From Alkalilimnicola sp. S0819 (GTDB lineage Bacteria > Pseudomonadota > Gammaproteobacteria > Nitrococcales > WHIW01), in assembly GCF_009295635.1 (NCBI RefSeq), contig NZ_WHIW01000001.1, positions 223,335 to 287,334 on the forward strand: a stretch of DNA of 64,000 bases, read 5' to 3'. Both the position numbers and the translations under genes were made by a program. Shown here one piece after another: positions 17,924 through 27,212 of the stretch (positions within the stretch are counted from its first letter, which is position 1; every line of letters starts with the position of its first letter). The notes beneath the pieces are model-generated. The model was not told the DNA's origin. It was given only the letters and a program-made list of their open reading frames with translations, and searched no databases.

Positions 17924-19020
17924 GGCGTTACGCTCTCCCCGTGGCGGGCCAGCGCCCACTGCACGTGTTCGCGCACCAGCGCCGAGGGGTGTGACGCGCG
18001 CCCCTGCAGGGCTTCCACCACCGCGGCCTGTGTCGGCGCATTGCCCAGCGCCACCGCCAGGTTGCGCAACCAGCGCTCATGCCCCAGCCGCCGTATGGCC
18101 GAACCCTCGGTGCGTTGCAGAAACTCCGCCTCGCTCCAGCCGAACAACTCCACCAACGCGCTGTCATCCAGGCCGTGGCGCGGGCTGAACTCCCCCGACC
18201 CCTCCAGCTGCGCGAACTTGTTCCAGGGGCAGAAGACCTGGCAATCATCGCAGCCGAACACCCGGTTGCCGATGGGCGCGCGCAGCGGCTCGGGAATGGC
18301 GCCCTGTGCCTCGATGGTCAGATAGGAGATGCAGCGCCGGGCATCCAGTTGATACGGGCCGACGATAGCCTGGGTTGGGCAGACCTCGATGCAGCTGCGG
18401 CAGCTGCCGCAGTGGTTTTGCCCAGGCTCGTCCATGGGCAACGGGAGATCGGTGAACAGCTCACCCAGAAAGAAGTAGGAGCCGGCCCCGCGGTTCAACA
18501 GCACCGTGTGCTTGCCGATCCAGCCCAGACCCGCCTTCTCGGCCAGCGCCTTTTCCAGTACCGGCGCGCTGTCCACGAAGGCTCGGTAGCCGAACGGGCC
18601 GATCACCGCCTCCATGCGCCGCGCCAGCTTCTGCAGGCGGTTGCGCATCAGTTTGTGATAATCGCGTCCCAGCGCGTAGCGCGATACGAACCCCCGCTCC
18701 GGGCGTTGCAGCAGTCGCGCGCTCTCCCTGACCGGCTCGGGCAGATAGTCCATGCGCACGCTGATCACCCGCCGGGTGCCCGGGTGCAGCTGCTCGGGCC
18801 GTGCCCGCTTGACGCCGTGGCGCGCCATGTAATGCATATCGCCGTGGCGACCGGCGCGCAGCCAGCGCAGCAAATGGGCCTCGTCCCGGGGCAGAGCAGT
18901 GTCGGTGATGCCGGCGGCGCTGAAACCCAGCTCCTGCGCCCAGCGCTTGATATCGGCGCTCAGTCGCGCCAGATCGGGAAGCGTCTTGTCGCTGTTCGGG
19001 GGACTGTCCATGGGCGCCAT
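17920..19020 (-). CDS. queG: Epoxyqueuosine reductase
   Basis: Catalyses the last step of queuosine formation in tRNA, reducing epoxyqueuosine with cobalamin and two 4Fe-4S clusters. The 366-residue product has two ferredoxin-type motifs, CGSCRSCIEVCP and CDDCQVFCP, and the family segments GYRAFVDSAPVLEKALAEKAGLGWIGKH and FFLGELFTDL. A second ATG nine bases in (MDSPPNS) is an alternative start. It diverges from nnrD with a 48-base gap containing TATACT near 19057. Its stop codon is supplied by the REP-like palindrome. Confidence 0.97.
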   Translation of the reverse strand: MAPMDSPPNSDKTLPDLARLSADIKRWAQELGFSAAGITDTALPRDEAHLLRWLRAGRHGDMHYMARHGVKRARPEQLHPGTRRVISVRMDYLPEPVRESARLLQRPERGFVSRYALGRDYHKLMRNRLQKLARRMEAVIGPFGYRAFVDSAPVLEKALAEKAGLGWIGKHTVLLNRGAGSYFFLGELFTDLPLPMDEPGQNHCGSCRSCIEVCPTQAIVGPYQLDARRCISYLTIEAQGAIPEPLRAPIGNRVFGCDDCQVFCPWNKFAQLEGSGEFSPRHGLDDSALVELFGWSEAEFLQRTEGSAIRRLGHERWLRNLAVALGNAPTQAAVVEALQGRASHPSALVREHVQWALARHGESVTP

Positions 19021-19068
19021 TGTAGGGCTGCTCGGCCCACCCCCGCCATGCCCGGTATACTCGCCGCC

Positions 19069-20550
19069 ATGAGCGAGCGTCCCTTGGAACTCTACAGCCC
19101 CGAGCAGGTGCGGGAGCTGGATCGTCGGGCCATTGCCGCGCTGGGCGGTGACGGCTACGCGCTGATGTGCCGCGCCGGAGCCGCCGCCTGGCGTGTGCTG
19201 CGCGAGCGCTATCCGCGGGCACGGCAGGTGCGGGTGGTTTGCGGTCTGGGCAATAACGCCGGCGACGGCTATGTGATCGCCCGATTGGCGCGGGCGGCGG
19301 GGCTGGACGCGACGGTGCTGAGCTTGGTGGATCCCGCGCGGCTCGGCGGCTCAGCGGCCCGGGCCTTGGCCGATTACCGGGCCGACGGCGGGCGGGTGGC
19401 GTCTTTCCAGGTAGAGGGACTGGCGGGAGCGGATGTGCTGGTGGACGCGATCTTCGGCATCGGCCTGAGCCGCCCGCTGGACGGGGAATGGCGCGCAGCG
19501 GTGGAGGCGCTGAATGGCGCCGCCGCCCCGGTGCTGGCGGTGGATGTGCCCTCGGGGCTGGATGCCGGCACTGGCGCGATCCGGGGGCTTGCCGTGAGGG
19601 CACGGCATACGGTCAGTTTCATCGGCCTGAAGGCCGGGCTTTTGACCGGGGCGGGACCGGCCTGTTGTGGCGAGCTGCTGTTCGATGGGCTGGGTGTTCC
19701 CGCCCATTGTCATGAAGGCCTGCGTCCGGTGGCCTGGCGGCAGAGCCCCGCCGAGCGGCGCGCCGGTCTGGCCCCGCGACCCCGTGATGCCCACAAGGGG
19801 CTTTTTGGCCATGTGCTGGTGGTCGGTGGCGGCCCCGGCATGGCCGGTGCCGTCCGGCTGGCCGGCGAGGCCGCGGCCCGCTGCGGGGCCGGGCTGGTGA
19901 GTGTGGCCACGCGCCCGGAGCACCTTCCGGCGGTGCTCGCCGGGCGCCCGGAGCTCATGTGCGCGCCGGTGGGGTCCGCCGCGGCGCTCACCCCCTTGCT
20001 GGCCCGCGCCTCGGTGCTGGTGTTGGGGCCGGGGCTGGGGCAGGGGGCCTGGGGGCGCGAACTCTTTCGGGCCTGCCGGGATTTCGCCGGCCCCCGCGTG
20101 CTGGATGCCGATGCCCTGAATTTGCTGGCGGATGAGCCCGACACCGAGGCCTGCCGAGTGCTCACCCCACACCCTGGGGAGGCGGCGCGGCTGCTGGCTT
20201 GCACCACGGCGGAGGTGCAGGCGGACCGCTATGCCGCGGTGCGCGCGCTGCAGCAGCGCTACGGCGGCGTGGTGGTGCTGAAGGGCGCGGGCTCGCTGGT
20301 CTGCACCGGGGACGAGATCGTGCTGTGCGATGGGGGCAACCCGGGCATGGCCAGCGGCGGCATGGGCGATGTGCTGAGTGGCGTGTTGGGGGCGCTGCTG
20401 GCCCAGGGGCTGGCGCCGGGGCCGGCGGCCCGGATCGGCGTCGATCTGCACGCGCAGGCCGCCGACGCCGCGGCGGCCCGGGGCGAGCGGGGGCTGTTGG
20501 CCTCGGATTTGTTCGAGTATTTGCGGGAGCTGGTGAACCCGGATGAGTGA
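19069..20550 (+). CDS. nnrD: Bifunctional NAD(P)H-hydrate epimerase/dehydratase
   Basis: Repairs hydrated NADH and NADPH. The 493-residue fusion has an N-terminal epimerase (YjeF_N, about 1-210) with VVCGLGNNAGDGYV and VDAIFGIGLSRPL, and a C-terminal ATP/ADP-dependent dehydratase with GHVLVVGGGPGMAGA, LGPGLG and the signature GNPGMASGGMGDVLSG. The ATG at 19069 starts the usual N-terminus; another in-frame ATG at 19048 would add seven residues, and the frame continues upstream antisense to queG without similarity. The 3' end overlaps tsaE by 8 bases. Confidence 0.96.
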   Translation: MSERPLELYSPEQVRELDRRAIAALGGDGYALMCRAGAAAWRVLRERYPRARQVRVVCGLGNNAGDGYVIARLARAAGLDATVLSLVDPARLGGSAARALADYRADGGRVASFQVEGLAGADVLVDAIFGIGLSRPLDGEWRAAVEALNGAAAPVLAVDVPSGLDAGTGAIRGLAVRARHTVSFIGLKAGLLTGAGPACCGELLFDGLGVPAHCHEGLRPVAWRQSPAERRAGLAPRPRDAHKGLFGHVLVVGGGPGMAGAVRLAGEAAARCGAGLVSVATRPEHLPAVLAGRPELMCAPVGSAAALTPLLARASVLVLGPGLGQGAWGRELFRACRDFAGPRVLDADALNLLADEPDTEACRVLTPHPGEAARLLACTTAEVQADRYAAVRALQQRYGGVVVLKGAGSLVCTGDEIVLCDGGNPGMASGGMGDVLSGVLGALLAQGLAPGPAARIGVDLHAQAADAAAARGERGLLASDLFEYLRELVNPDE

Positions 20551-21016
20551 TTGGCTGCAATTGGCGAACGAGGCGCGGACCGCCGAGGCGGGCGCGGCTC
20601 TGTGGCGGGCCCTGGAGGGCGAGGCGGTGGTGTATCTGCACGGCGATCTGGGCGCGGGCAAGACCACCCTGGTGCGAGGCCTGCTGCGGGCGGCGGGCCA
20701 TGCGGGCGCGGTGCGCAGCCCTACCTATACCTTGGTCGAGCCCTACGAGGTGGCGGGGCGTGCCGTGTATCACCTGGATCTTTACCGGCTGGCCGACCCG
20801 GAAGAGCTGGAGTTTATCGGCCTGCGTGACCTGTTGGCGAGGCCCGCGCTGTGGCTGGTGGAGTGGCCCCAGCGTGGCGAGGGCATGTTGCCGGCGGCGG
20901 ATCTTCGGCTGGAGCTTCATCACCAGCGCGAGGGCCGTGGGTTGCGGGTGGAGGCTGGCAGCGGGCGTGCCGAGGCAGCGGCCGAGGCGCTGCGCAGGCA
21001 GTTGGGGGGGTGTTGA
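20543..21016 (+). CDS. tsaE: tRNA threonylcarbamoyladenosine biosynthesis ATPase TsaE
   Basis: The ATPase partner of TsaB/TsaD in making t6A37 on ANN-reading tRNAs. The 157-residue protein has a P-loop GDLGAGKTT at 34-42, then RSPTYTLVEPYE and YHLDLYRL, all family-typical. It overlaps nnrD by 8 bases, the same arrangement as yjeF-tsaE in E. coli. Confidence 0.96.
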   Translation: MSDWLQLANEARTAEAGAALWRALEGEAVVYLHGDLGAGKTTLVRGLLRAAGHAGAVRSPTYTLVEPYEVAGRAVYHLDLYRLADPEELEFIGLRDLLARPALWLVEWPQRGEGMLPAADLRLELHHQREGRGLRVEAGSGRAEAAAEALRRQLGGC

Positions 21017-21198
21017 GCAATCCTCGGGGAGCTTTGGCGGCTTGCATGGGTGCCAGTGGAATGAAGCAGCAGCTCCTTAGGTAGCACACAAGGTATTCGG
21101 TGTAGATCCTTATTTGTGTTCGTTTTTGTTGAAAAATGAGCGCGCCTGTGCCTAACTGTTGCTTGCCGTAATACCAAGACCGAAGGCACCGATTGATC

Positions 21199-22473
21199 AT
21201 GCTGCGCACCGTGGGGGTTCTGCTGCTGTTGCTGCCGATGCTGGCCTGGGGCCGCGTCACCGTTGACGGTGTGCGCACCTGGGCGGCGCCGGATCACACC
21301 CGTGTGGTGTTCGATTTGAGCGCCCCGGCCGAGCATGAGGTCTTTACCCTGAGCGGCCCGGATCGGGTTGTGATTGACCTGGAGCAGGCGGCGGCCGACA
21401 CCGCCCGTCTGCAAGGCGCCAAGGCGGAAGGGCTGCTCAAGCGCATTCGAAGCGCCCGCCGAGGCGAGCAGGGCCTGCGTGTGGTGCTGGACGTGGGCGC
21501 CGAGGTGGCGGCCAAGAGCTTCCTGGTCAAGCCCAACGGCACCTACGGCCACCGGCTGGTTATCGATTTGCGCAAGAAAAAGGCCGCGGACCAACCGGTG
21601 CGCACCGCCCCCCAGGGCGGCCGGCGGGAGCTGGTGATCGCCATAGACGCCGGTCACGGCGGCGAGGACCCGGGCGCCATCGGCAAGGCCGGTACCTATG
21701 AGAAGGACGTGGTGCTGGGTGTCGCCCGCAAGCTCGCGGCGCTGATCCAGCGGGAGCCGGGTATGAGCCCGCTGTTGATACGCACCGGCGATTACTACGT
21801 CGGTCTGCGTGATCGCACGCGCAAGGCCCGTCAAGGCGGGGCGGACATGTTCATCTCCATCCATGCCGATGCGGTGGAGACGCGCTCGGTCAAAGGCTCT
21901 TCCGTGTATACCCTGTCCCGTAACGGCGCCTCCACCGAAGCCGCGCGGCTGTTGGCCGCGCGGGAGAACTCCGCCGACCTGATCGGCGGCGTGTCGCTGG
22001 AAGGCAAGGACGATCTGGTGGCCAGCGTGTTGGTGGATCTCTCCCGTGCCGCCACCGTGGAGGCCAGCGTGGAACTGGCGGATCGCCTCTTGGGCGAGCT
22101 GGGCAAGGTGGGTCGGGTGCACAAGTCCCAGGTGGAGCACGCGGGCTTCGTGGTGCTGAAGAACCTGGACATCCCCTCGGTGCTGGTGGAATTGGCCTTC
22201 ATCTCCAACCCCTCCGAGGAGAAGCGCCTGCGCAATCCGGCCGAGCAGCGCCGTCTTGCTCAGGCCTTGATGCAAGGCCTGCGGGGTTACGCCGAGCATT
22301 CCATGCCGCCGCCGGGGCTGCGCATGGCCGGTGGGCGCCAGCATGTGGTGCGCCGGGGCGATACCCTGAGCGGCATCGCCCAGACCTACAGCGTCAGCCT
22401 GCAGCAGCTGCGCAGCAGCAACAGCCTGGTCGGCGACGATATCCGGGTGGGTACCACCCTGATGATTCCCTGA
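21199..22473 (+). CDS. amiB: N-acetylmuramoyl-L-alanine amidase with AMIN and LysM domains
   Basis: A secreted zinc amidase that cleaves septal peptidoglycan during daughter cell separation. From ATG 21199 it has 424 residues: a signal peptide (TVGVLLLLLPMLAWG), an AMIN domain (about 20-130) that targets the septum, an Amidase_3 domain with DAGHGGEDPGAIG, SIHADAV and VELAFISNPSEE, and a C-terminal LysM (HVVRRGDTLSGIAQTYSVS). TTG at 21193 is an alternative start better spaced from GAAGG (21182-21186). Position between tsaE and mutL and the LysM domain argue for AmiB. The 182-base upstream gap is noticeably AT-richer than its surroundings. Confidence 0.94.
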   Translation: MLRTVGVLLLLLPMLAWGRVTVDGVRTWAAPDHTRVVFDLSAPAEHEVFTLSGPDRVVIDLEQAAADTARLQGAKAEGLLKRIRSARRGEQGLRVVLDVGAEVAAKSFLVKPNGTYGHRLVIDLRKKKAADQPVRTAPQGGRRELVIAIDAGHGGEDPGAIGKAGTYEKDVVLGVARKLAALIQREPGMSPLLIRTGDYYVGLRDRTRKARQGGADMFISIHADAVETRSVKGSSVYTLSRNGASTEAARLLAARENSADLIGGVSLEGKDDLVASVLVDLSRAATVEASVELADRLLGELGKVGRVHKSQVEHAGFVVLKNLDIPSVLVELAFISNPSEEKRLRNPAEQRRLAQALMQGLRGYAEHSMPPPGLRMAGGRQHVVRRGDTLSGIAQTYSVSLQQLRSSNSLVGDDIRVGTTLMIP

Positions 22474-22547
22474 GTACGGCGCGGGCTGTCACCCGGCCCG
22501 CCTTTGTCCCATAATGACCGCCCCCTGATAGCCACCCCTGCAAGGCC

Positions 22548-24392
22548 ATGGCCGACGCGCGCCGCATTCGACAACTCTCCTCCCAGTTGGTCAACCAGAT
22601 CGCCGCCGGCGAGGTGGTCGAGCGCCCGGCCTCCGTGGTCAAGGAGTTGGTGGAGAACAGCCTGGATGCGGGTGCGCGGCGGGTGGAGGTCGATATCGAG
22701 GAGGGCGGCCGGCGGCTGATCCGCATCCGCGATGACGGCCACGGCATACACCCGGAGGACCTGGCTCTCGCTCTGTCCAGCCATGCCACCAGCAAGATCC
22801 TCGAACTCCACGACCTGGAGCGGGTGGCGAGCCTGGGTTTTCGCGGCGAGGCCCTGCCCAGCATCGCCTCGGTTTCCCGGCTCAGTCTGAGCTCCCGTGT
22901 CCGGGGGGCGCCCCGGGGCTGGCAGGTGCAGGCGGATGGCCGTGAGCCCGTCGAGCCGCCGCGCCCGGCCGCGCACCCCGAAGGCACCACGCTGGAAGTG
23001 CGGGATCTGTTCTTCAATACCCCCGCCCGGCGCAAGTTCCTGCGCACCGAGCGCACTGAATTCCAGCACATCCAGGAGCTGATCAAACGTCTGGCGCTGA
23101 GTCGCTTCGATGTGGGTTTCCAGTTGCGTCACAATGGCAAGATCGTGCTGCAGGTGGCCGCCGGCGGCGACGTCGAGCAGCGGCTGGCGGAGTTGCTGGG
23201 CCGCGGTTTCGTCGAGCAGAGCCTGCACCTGCAGGCCGAGGCCGTGGGGCTGGGGCTGCAGGGCTGGGCCGCGCTGCCCACCTATTCCCGCAGCCAGGCG
23301 GACCTGCAGTATCTGTACCTGAACGGGCGCATGATTCGCGACCGGCTGGTCAATCATGCCCTGCGCCGGGCCTACCACGACGTGCTGTTCAAGGACCGGC
23401 ATCCGGCCTATGTGCTGTATCTGAGCGTGGAGCCCGAGCAGGTGGACGTGAACGTGCACCCGACCAAGCACGAGGTGCGCTTTCGGGACAGTCGGCTGGT
23501 CTACGACTTCCTCTTTCGTCATGTGCACCGGGCCTTGGAGCAGGTTGCGCCCCGCGCCTCGGAGCAGCAGGCGCCGGCCGCGCCGCGACCGGAATTGCCG
23601 CCGAATCCGGTCCATCCTTCCGCTGCGCCGCCTCCGCGCCAGAGCACCATCAGTTTTCCCGCCGAGGAGGCGCGCCTGCTCTACGGCCAGCCGTCCGCGC
23701 CGGCCCAGGGCGGCGCGGCGGAGACCGCGGCAGCTCCGGAGACGCCGCGGCGGGATGTGGTCCGTCAGCCCCATCCTCGCCCCCGGCCGGAGGCCATGGA
23801 CGGGGAGGTGCCGCCCTTGGGCTATGCGCTGGCGCAACTGCACGGTATCTACATCCTTGCCCAGAACGCTCGGGGCCTGGTGCTGGTGGACATGCACGCC
23901 GCCCACGAGCGGATCGTCTATGAGCGCCTCAAGCGCGATATGCAGCGCGACGGCGTGCAGTCCCAGCCCCTGCTGGTGCCGGTGAAGGTGGCGGTGAGTC
24001 CCGCCGAAGCGCAGCTCGCTGAAGAGCGCGAGGCCTTTTTCACCAGTCTGGGCTTGGAGCTGGGCCGGGCCGGCCCCGATCTGCTCCTGGTGCGTCAGGT
24101 GCCGGTGCTGTTGGCCCGGGCGGATGCCACTCAGCTGGTGCGTGATGTGCTCTCGGATCTGCAGACCCACGGCCGCAGTGACCGGATTCAGGAGGCGCTC
24201 AACACGGTGCTGGGCACCATGGGCTGCCATGGCTCCGTGCGGGCCCGGCGCCGCCTGACCGTGCCCGAGATGAACGCACTGTTGCGGGAAATGGAGCAGA
24301 CCCCCAACAGCGGCCAGTGCAACCACGGGCGCCCCACCTGGACGGAGCTCTCCGTGGACGAGCTGGACGGCCTGTTCCTGCGAGGGCAGTGA
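22548..24392 (+). CDS. mutL: DNA mismatch repair protein MutL, endonuclease type
   Basis: A mismatch-repair ATPase linking MutS to strand incision; 614 residues. The N-terminal GHKL ATPase has [32 protein letters not shown] and [13 protein letters not shown]. The C-terminal domain carries the metal-dependent endonuclease motifs: DMHA with Glu at 454 and 459 (448-459), CHGSVRA (560-566) and CNHGRP (591-596). E. coli MutL lacks these; MutL proteins from organisms without MutH have them. A low-complexity Pro/Ala linker separates the halves (about 325-415). It overlaps nothing and is followed by miaA after 5 bases. Confidence 0.97.
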   Translation: MADARRIRQLSSQLVNQIAAGEVVERPASVVKELVENSLDAGARRVEVDIEEGGRRLIRIRDDGHGIHPEDLALALSSHATSKILELHDLERVASLGFRGEALPSIASVSRLSLSSRVRGAPRGWQVQADGREPVEPPRPAAHPEGTTLEVRDLFFNTPARRKFLRTERTEFQHIQELIKRLALSRFDVGFQLRHNGKIVLQVAAGGDVEQRLAELLGRGFVEQSLHLQAEAVGLGLQGWAALPTYSRSQADLQYLYLNGRMIRDRLVNHALRRAYHDVLFKDRHPAYVLYLSVEPEQVDVNVHPTKHEVRFRDSRLVYDFLFRHVHRALEQVAPRASEQQAPAAPRPELPPNPVHPSAAPPPRQSTISFPAEEARLLYGQPSAPAQGGAAETAAAPETPRRDVVRQPHPRPRPEAMDGEVPPLGYALAQLHGIYILAQNARGLVLVDMHAAHERIVYERLKRDMQRDGVQSQPLLVPVKVAVSPAEAQLAEEREAFFTSLGLELGRAGPDLLLVRQVPVLLARADATQLVRDVLSDLQTHGRSDRIQEALNTVLGTMGCHGSVRARRRLTVPEMNALLREMEQTPNSGQCNHGRPTWTELSVDELDGLFLRGQ

Positions 24393-24397
24393 GCGTC

Positions 24398-25351
24398 ATG
24401 GCCGAGGCACCCGTCGTTTTTCTCATGGGGCCCACCGCCTCGGGCAAGACCGCCGTGGCGGTGGAGCTGGTGCAGCGTTTCCCCTTCGAGATCATCAGCG
24501 TGGATTCCGCGCTGGTGTATAGGGGCATGGACATTGGAACGGCCAAGCCCGAGCCCCATGTACTGGCGCAGGCTCCGCACCGATTGATCGACATTGCCGA
24601 TCCGGCCGAGGCCTATTCAGCCGCACGCTTCGTCGAGGATGCCCGACGGGAGATCGCGCAGGTGCGGGCGGCGGGGCGCATACCACTGTTGGTAGGCGGG
24701 ACCATGCTCTATTTTCGGGCGCTGGCGGAGGGATTGGCGCCATTGCCACAGGCCGACCCGGCCCTGCGTGCCGAGCTGGAGGCAGAAGCCGCGCGGCATG
24801 GCTGGGAGGCCTTGCATCAGCGTCTGACCGTGCTGGACCCGCGGACCGCGGCGCGGCTCGCGCCTTCGGACCCGCAGCGCATCCAGCGTGCGCTGGAGGT
24901 CTGCCTGCTGAGCGGCGAGCCAATGAGCCGTTTGCTGGAACAGGGCCGGCGGGGCGGGCTGTCGAGCGCTCCGGTGAAATGGGTGGTCGCCCCCGCCGAG
25001 CGGGCTTGGCTGCGCGAGCGCATCGCAGGGCGCTTTGCTCAGATGCTGGCCCAGGGCTTCGTCGCCGAGGTCGAGGCGCTGCGTGCCCGCCCCGATCTGG
25101 CCCCCGGTATGCCGTCCATGCGTGCGGTGGGCTACCGGCAGGTCTGGGAGTATCTGGAGGGCGTCGTGGATTATGCCGGCATGGAGTACAAGGGTGTGGT
25201 CGCCACGCGGCAATTCGCCAAACGCCAGATGACCTGGTTGCGCCGGGAAACCCAGGCGCAGTGGTTCGATCCGCGGGCCGCAGGCTGGCGGAGCAGCCTC
25301 GCGCGGGCCGCCGAACAAGTCTGCGAGGCCGACCGTCGAAATGGGGGTTGA
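24398..25351 (+). CDS. miaA: tRNA dimethylallyltransferase
   Basis: Adds a dimethylallyl group to A37 of tRNAs reading UNN codons. From the ATG at 24398, 317 residues; the P-loop GPTASGKT is at 11-18, with [25 protein letters not shown] and [15 protein letters not shown] following. A GTG at 24389 is an alternative start overlapping the end of mutL. mutL-miaA-hfq is a conserved order in gammaproteobacteria. Confidence 0.97.
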   Translation: MAEAPVVFLMGPTASGKTAVAVELVQRFPFEIISVDSALVYRGMDIGTAKPEPHVLAQAPHRLIDIADPAEAYSAARFVEDARREIAQVRAAGRIPLLVGGTMLYFRALAEGLAPLPQADPALRAELEAEAARHGWEALHQRLTVLDPRTAARLAPSDPQRIQRALEVCLLSGEPMSRLLEQGRRGGLSSAPVKWVVAPAERAWLRERIAGRFAQMLAQGFVAEVEALRARPDLAPGMPSMRAVGYRQVWEYLEGVVDYAGMEYKGVVATRQFAKRQMTWLRRETQAQWFDPRAAGWRSSLARAAEQVCEADRRNGG

Positions 25352-25489
25352 GGTGACTGGCTGGCGTACCGAGCTATGTTATTATTCCTTCCTTATGACT
25401 GACACTAGGCTAATTGTGAGGGTGATCGCCGGGCGTACGGCTGGAGGCCTCCAATAAGAACAAACACTCGATTGATAAGGAGTCACTCG

Positions 25490-25741
25490 ATGGCTAAAGG
25501 ACAATCGCTGCAAGAGCCGTTCCTCAACGCATTGCGCAAGGAGAAGGTCCCCGTCTCCATCTACCTGGTCAATGGCATCAAGCTGCAGGGGCAGATCGAA
25601 TCCTTCGATCAGTTCGTGGTGCTGTTGAAGAACAGCGTCAGCCAGATGGTGTACAAGCACGCCATCTCCACGGTCGTGCCCGCTCGCAACGTGCGCACCT
25701 CGCCGCCGGAAGAACGTGGTCAAGAATACGGAAACATCTGA
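25490..25741 (+). CDS. hfq: RNA chaperone Hfq
   Basis: An Sm-like hexameric protein that pairs small RNAs with mRNAs. The 83-residue product keeps the Sm1 motif ([20 protein letters not shown]) and Sm2 motif ([11 protein letters not shown]). The short, polar C-tail ends in EYGNI. The Shine-Dalgarno AAGGAG (25478-25483) is well placed for the ATG at 25490. The last 26 bases are shared with the hflX start. Confidence 0.98.
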   Translation: MAKGQSLQEPFLNALRKEKVPVSIYLVNGIKLQGQIESFDQFVVLLKNSVSQMVYKHAISTVVPARNVRTSPPEERGQEYGNI

Positions 25742-27044
25742 GACGACACCGGGCACCTCGGAAGCGAACCTCTTCGACCGCCCGGGCGGCGGTGAGCGAG
25801 CCGTCATCGTCCATTTGGACATGGGCGGTCTTGATGTGGAGGAGTCCATCGAGGAGTTCGCCGCGCTGGCCGAGTCGGCGGGCGCGGAAGTGGTTTCCGT
25901 GCTGACCAATCGCCGTGGGCGACCAGACCCCCGGTTTTTCATAGGCACCGGCAAGGTGGATGAGCTCGCCGCGGTCCTGCGCGCCGAGGAGGCGGATCTG
26001 GTGTTGGTCAATCACGCCATCAGCCCCGCCCAGGAGCGCAATCTGGAGCGAGCGCTGCAATGCCGGGTGCTCGATCGCACCGGTCTTATTCTCGATATCT
26101 TCGCTCAGCGCGCTCGTTCCCACGAGGGCAAGCTGCAGGTGGAGCTCGCGCAGCTTCGGCATATGGCCAGTCGGCTGGTGCGGGGTTGGAGTCACCTGGA
26201 GCGACAGAAGGGCGGCATAGGTCTGCGCGGTCCCGGTGAAACCCAGCTGGAAATGGATCGGCGTATGCTCGGTCTGCGCATCAAGCAGTTGGAGCGCCGG
26301 CTGGTGAAGGTGCGTCGCCAGCGCAGCCAGGGGCGGCAGGCGCGCAAGAAGCGGGAATTGCCGGCCATCTCCCTGGTGGGCTACACCAACGCCGGCAAGT
26401 CCACCCTGTTCAATCACCTGACCACCGCCGAGGTGTATGCGGCGGATCAGCTGTTCGCCACCCTGGATACCACCCTGCGGCGCCTGGAGCTGTCCACCGG
26501 CCAGCCCGTCATCATCGCCGACACGGTAGGCTTCGTGCGGGATCTTCCCCACCAGTTGGTGGCGGCTTTTCGCTCCACCCTGGAAGAGGTCATCGAGGCG
26601 GATCTGCTGCTGCATGTGGTGGATGCCGCCGATGAGGACCGGGCCAACACGGTGGAGCAGGTGAAGAGCGTGCTGGCGGATATCGGCGCCGGCGAGGTGC
26701 CGGTGCTCTACGTCTACAACAAGGTGGATCTGCTCGATCGCGAGCCGGGCATAGACCGGGACGACCAGGGCCGCCCGCTGGCGGTGTGGCTCTCGGCGGC
26801 CAGTGGCGAGGGGCTGGAGCTGCTGCGCCAGGCGCTGACCGAGCGGGTAGGCGAGCAGCGTTTTCACGGTTGGGTTACCCTGCGTCCGGAGCAGGGGCGG
26901 CTGCGGGCTCGCCTCTTCCAGCTCGGCAAGGTTCTGCAGGAGCGAACCGGGGAGCAGGGCGAGGCGATGCTGGAGGTGGATCTGCCTCGGCGTGACTTCG
27001 AGCGCCTGCGGGCGGGGGAAGGCTTGCGGGCGGAATCCTGCTGA
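25716..27044 (+). CDS. hflX: Ribosome-splitting GTPase HflX
   Basis: A GTPase that dissociates stalled ribosomes after stress; 442 residues from GTG at 25716. The N-terminal HflX domain includes [14 protein letters not shown] and the glycine-rich [13 protein letters not shown]; the GTPase domain has GYTNAGKS at 222-229, [10 protein letters not shown] and NKVDL. The start lies inside hfq, an unusual 26-base overlap; no later in-frame start would preserve the family N-terminus ([16 protein letters not shown]). Confidence 0.95.
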   Translation: MVKNTETSETTPGTSEANLFDRPGGGERAVIVHLDMGGLDVEESIEEFAALAESAGAEVVSVLTNRRGRPDPRFFIGTGKVDELAAVLRAEEADLVLVNHAISPAQERNLERALQCRVLDRTGLILDIFAQRARSHEGKLQVELAQLRHMASRLVRGWSHLERQKGGIGLRGPGETQLEMDRRMLGLRIKQLERRLVKVRRQRSQGRQARKKRELPAISLVGYTNAGKSTLFNHLTTAEVYAADQLFATLDTTLRRLELSTGQPVIIADTVGFVRDLPHQLVAAFRSTLEEVIEADLLLHVVDAADEDRANTVEQVKSVLADIGAGEVPVLYVYNKVDLLDREPGIDRDDQGRPLAVWLSAASGEGLELLRQALTERVGEQRFHGWVTLRPEQGRLRARLFQLGKVLQERTGEQGEAMLEVDLPRRDFERLRAGEGLRAESC

Positions 27045-27212
27045 CCTTCCTTTCCAGGGGGATTGATCAGCGCCTCCCTTGCAGGTCCGGCGCGCGGCTC
27101 TTTACAATCCAAGCGTTTTTGCGCCTTGAAATTACAGCGTCGGCCCGAGTCCGGCGAAACCAGGGGGTGCCCGATCTTGCGTGGGCGCCGCCGACTGATC
27201 ACGGAGAGTTCA

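Noticed and set aside
18079-19068. In-frame extension of nnrD upstream, opposite queG
   Set aside because: Antisense to queG and unrelated to YjeF; the family start is at 19069.
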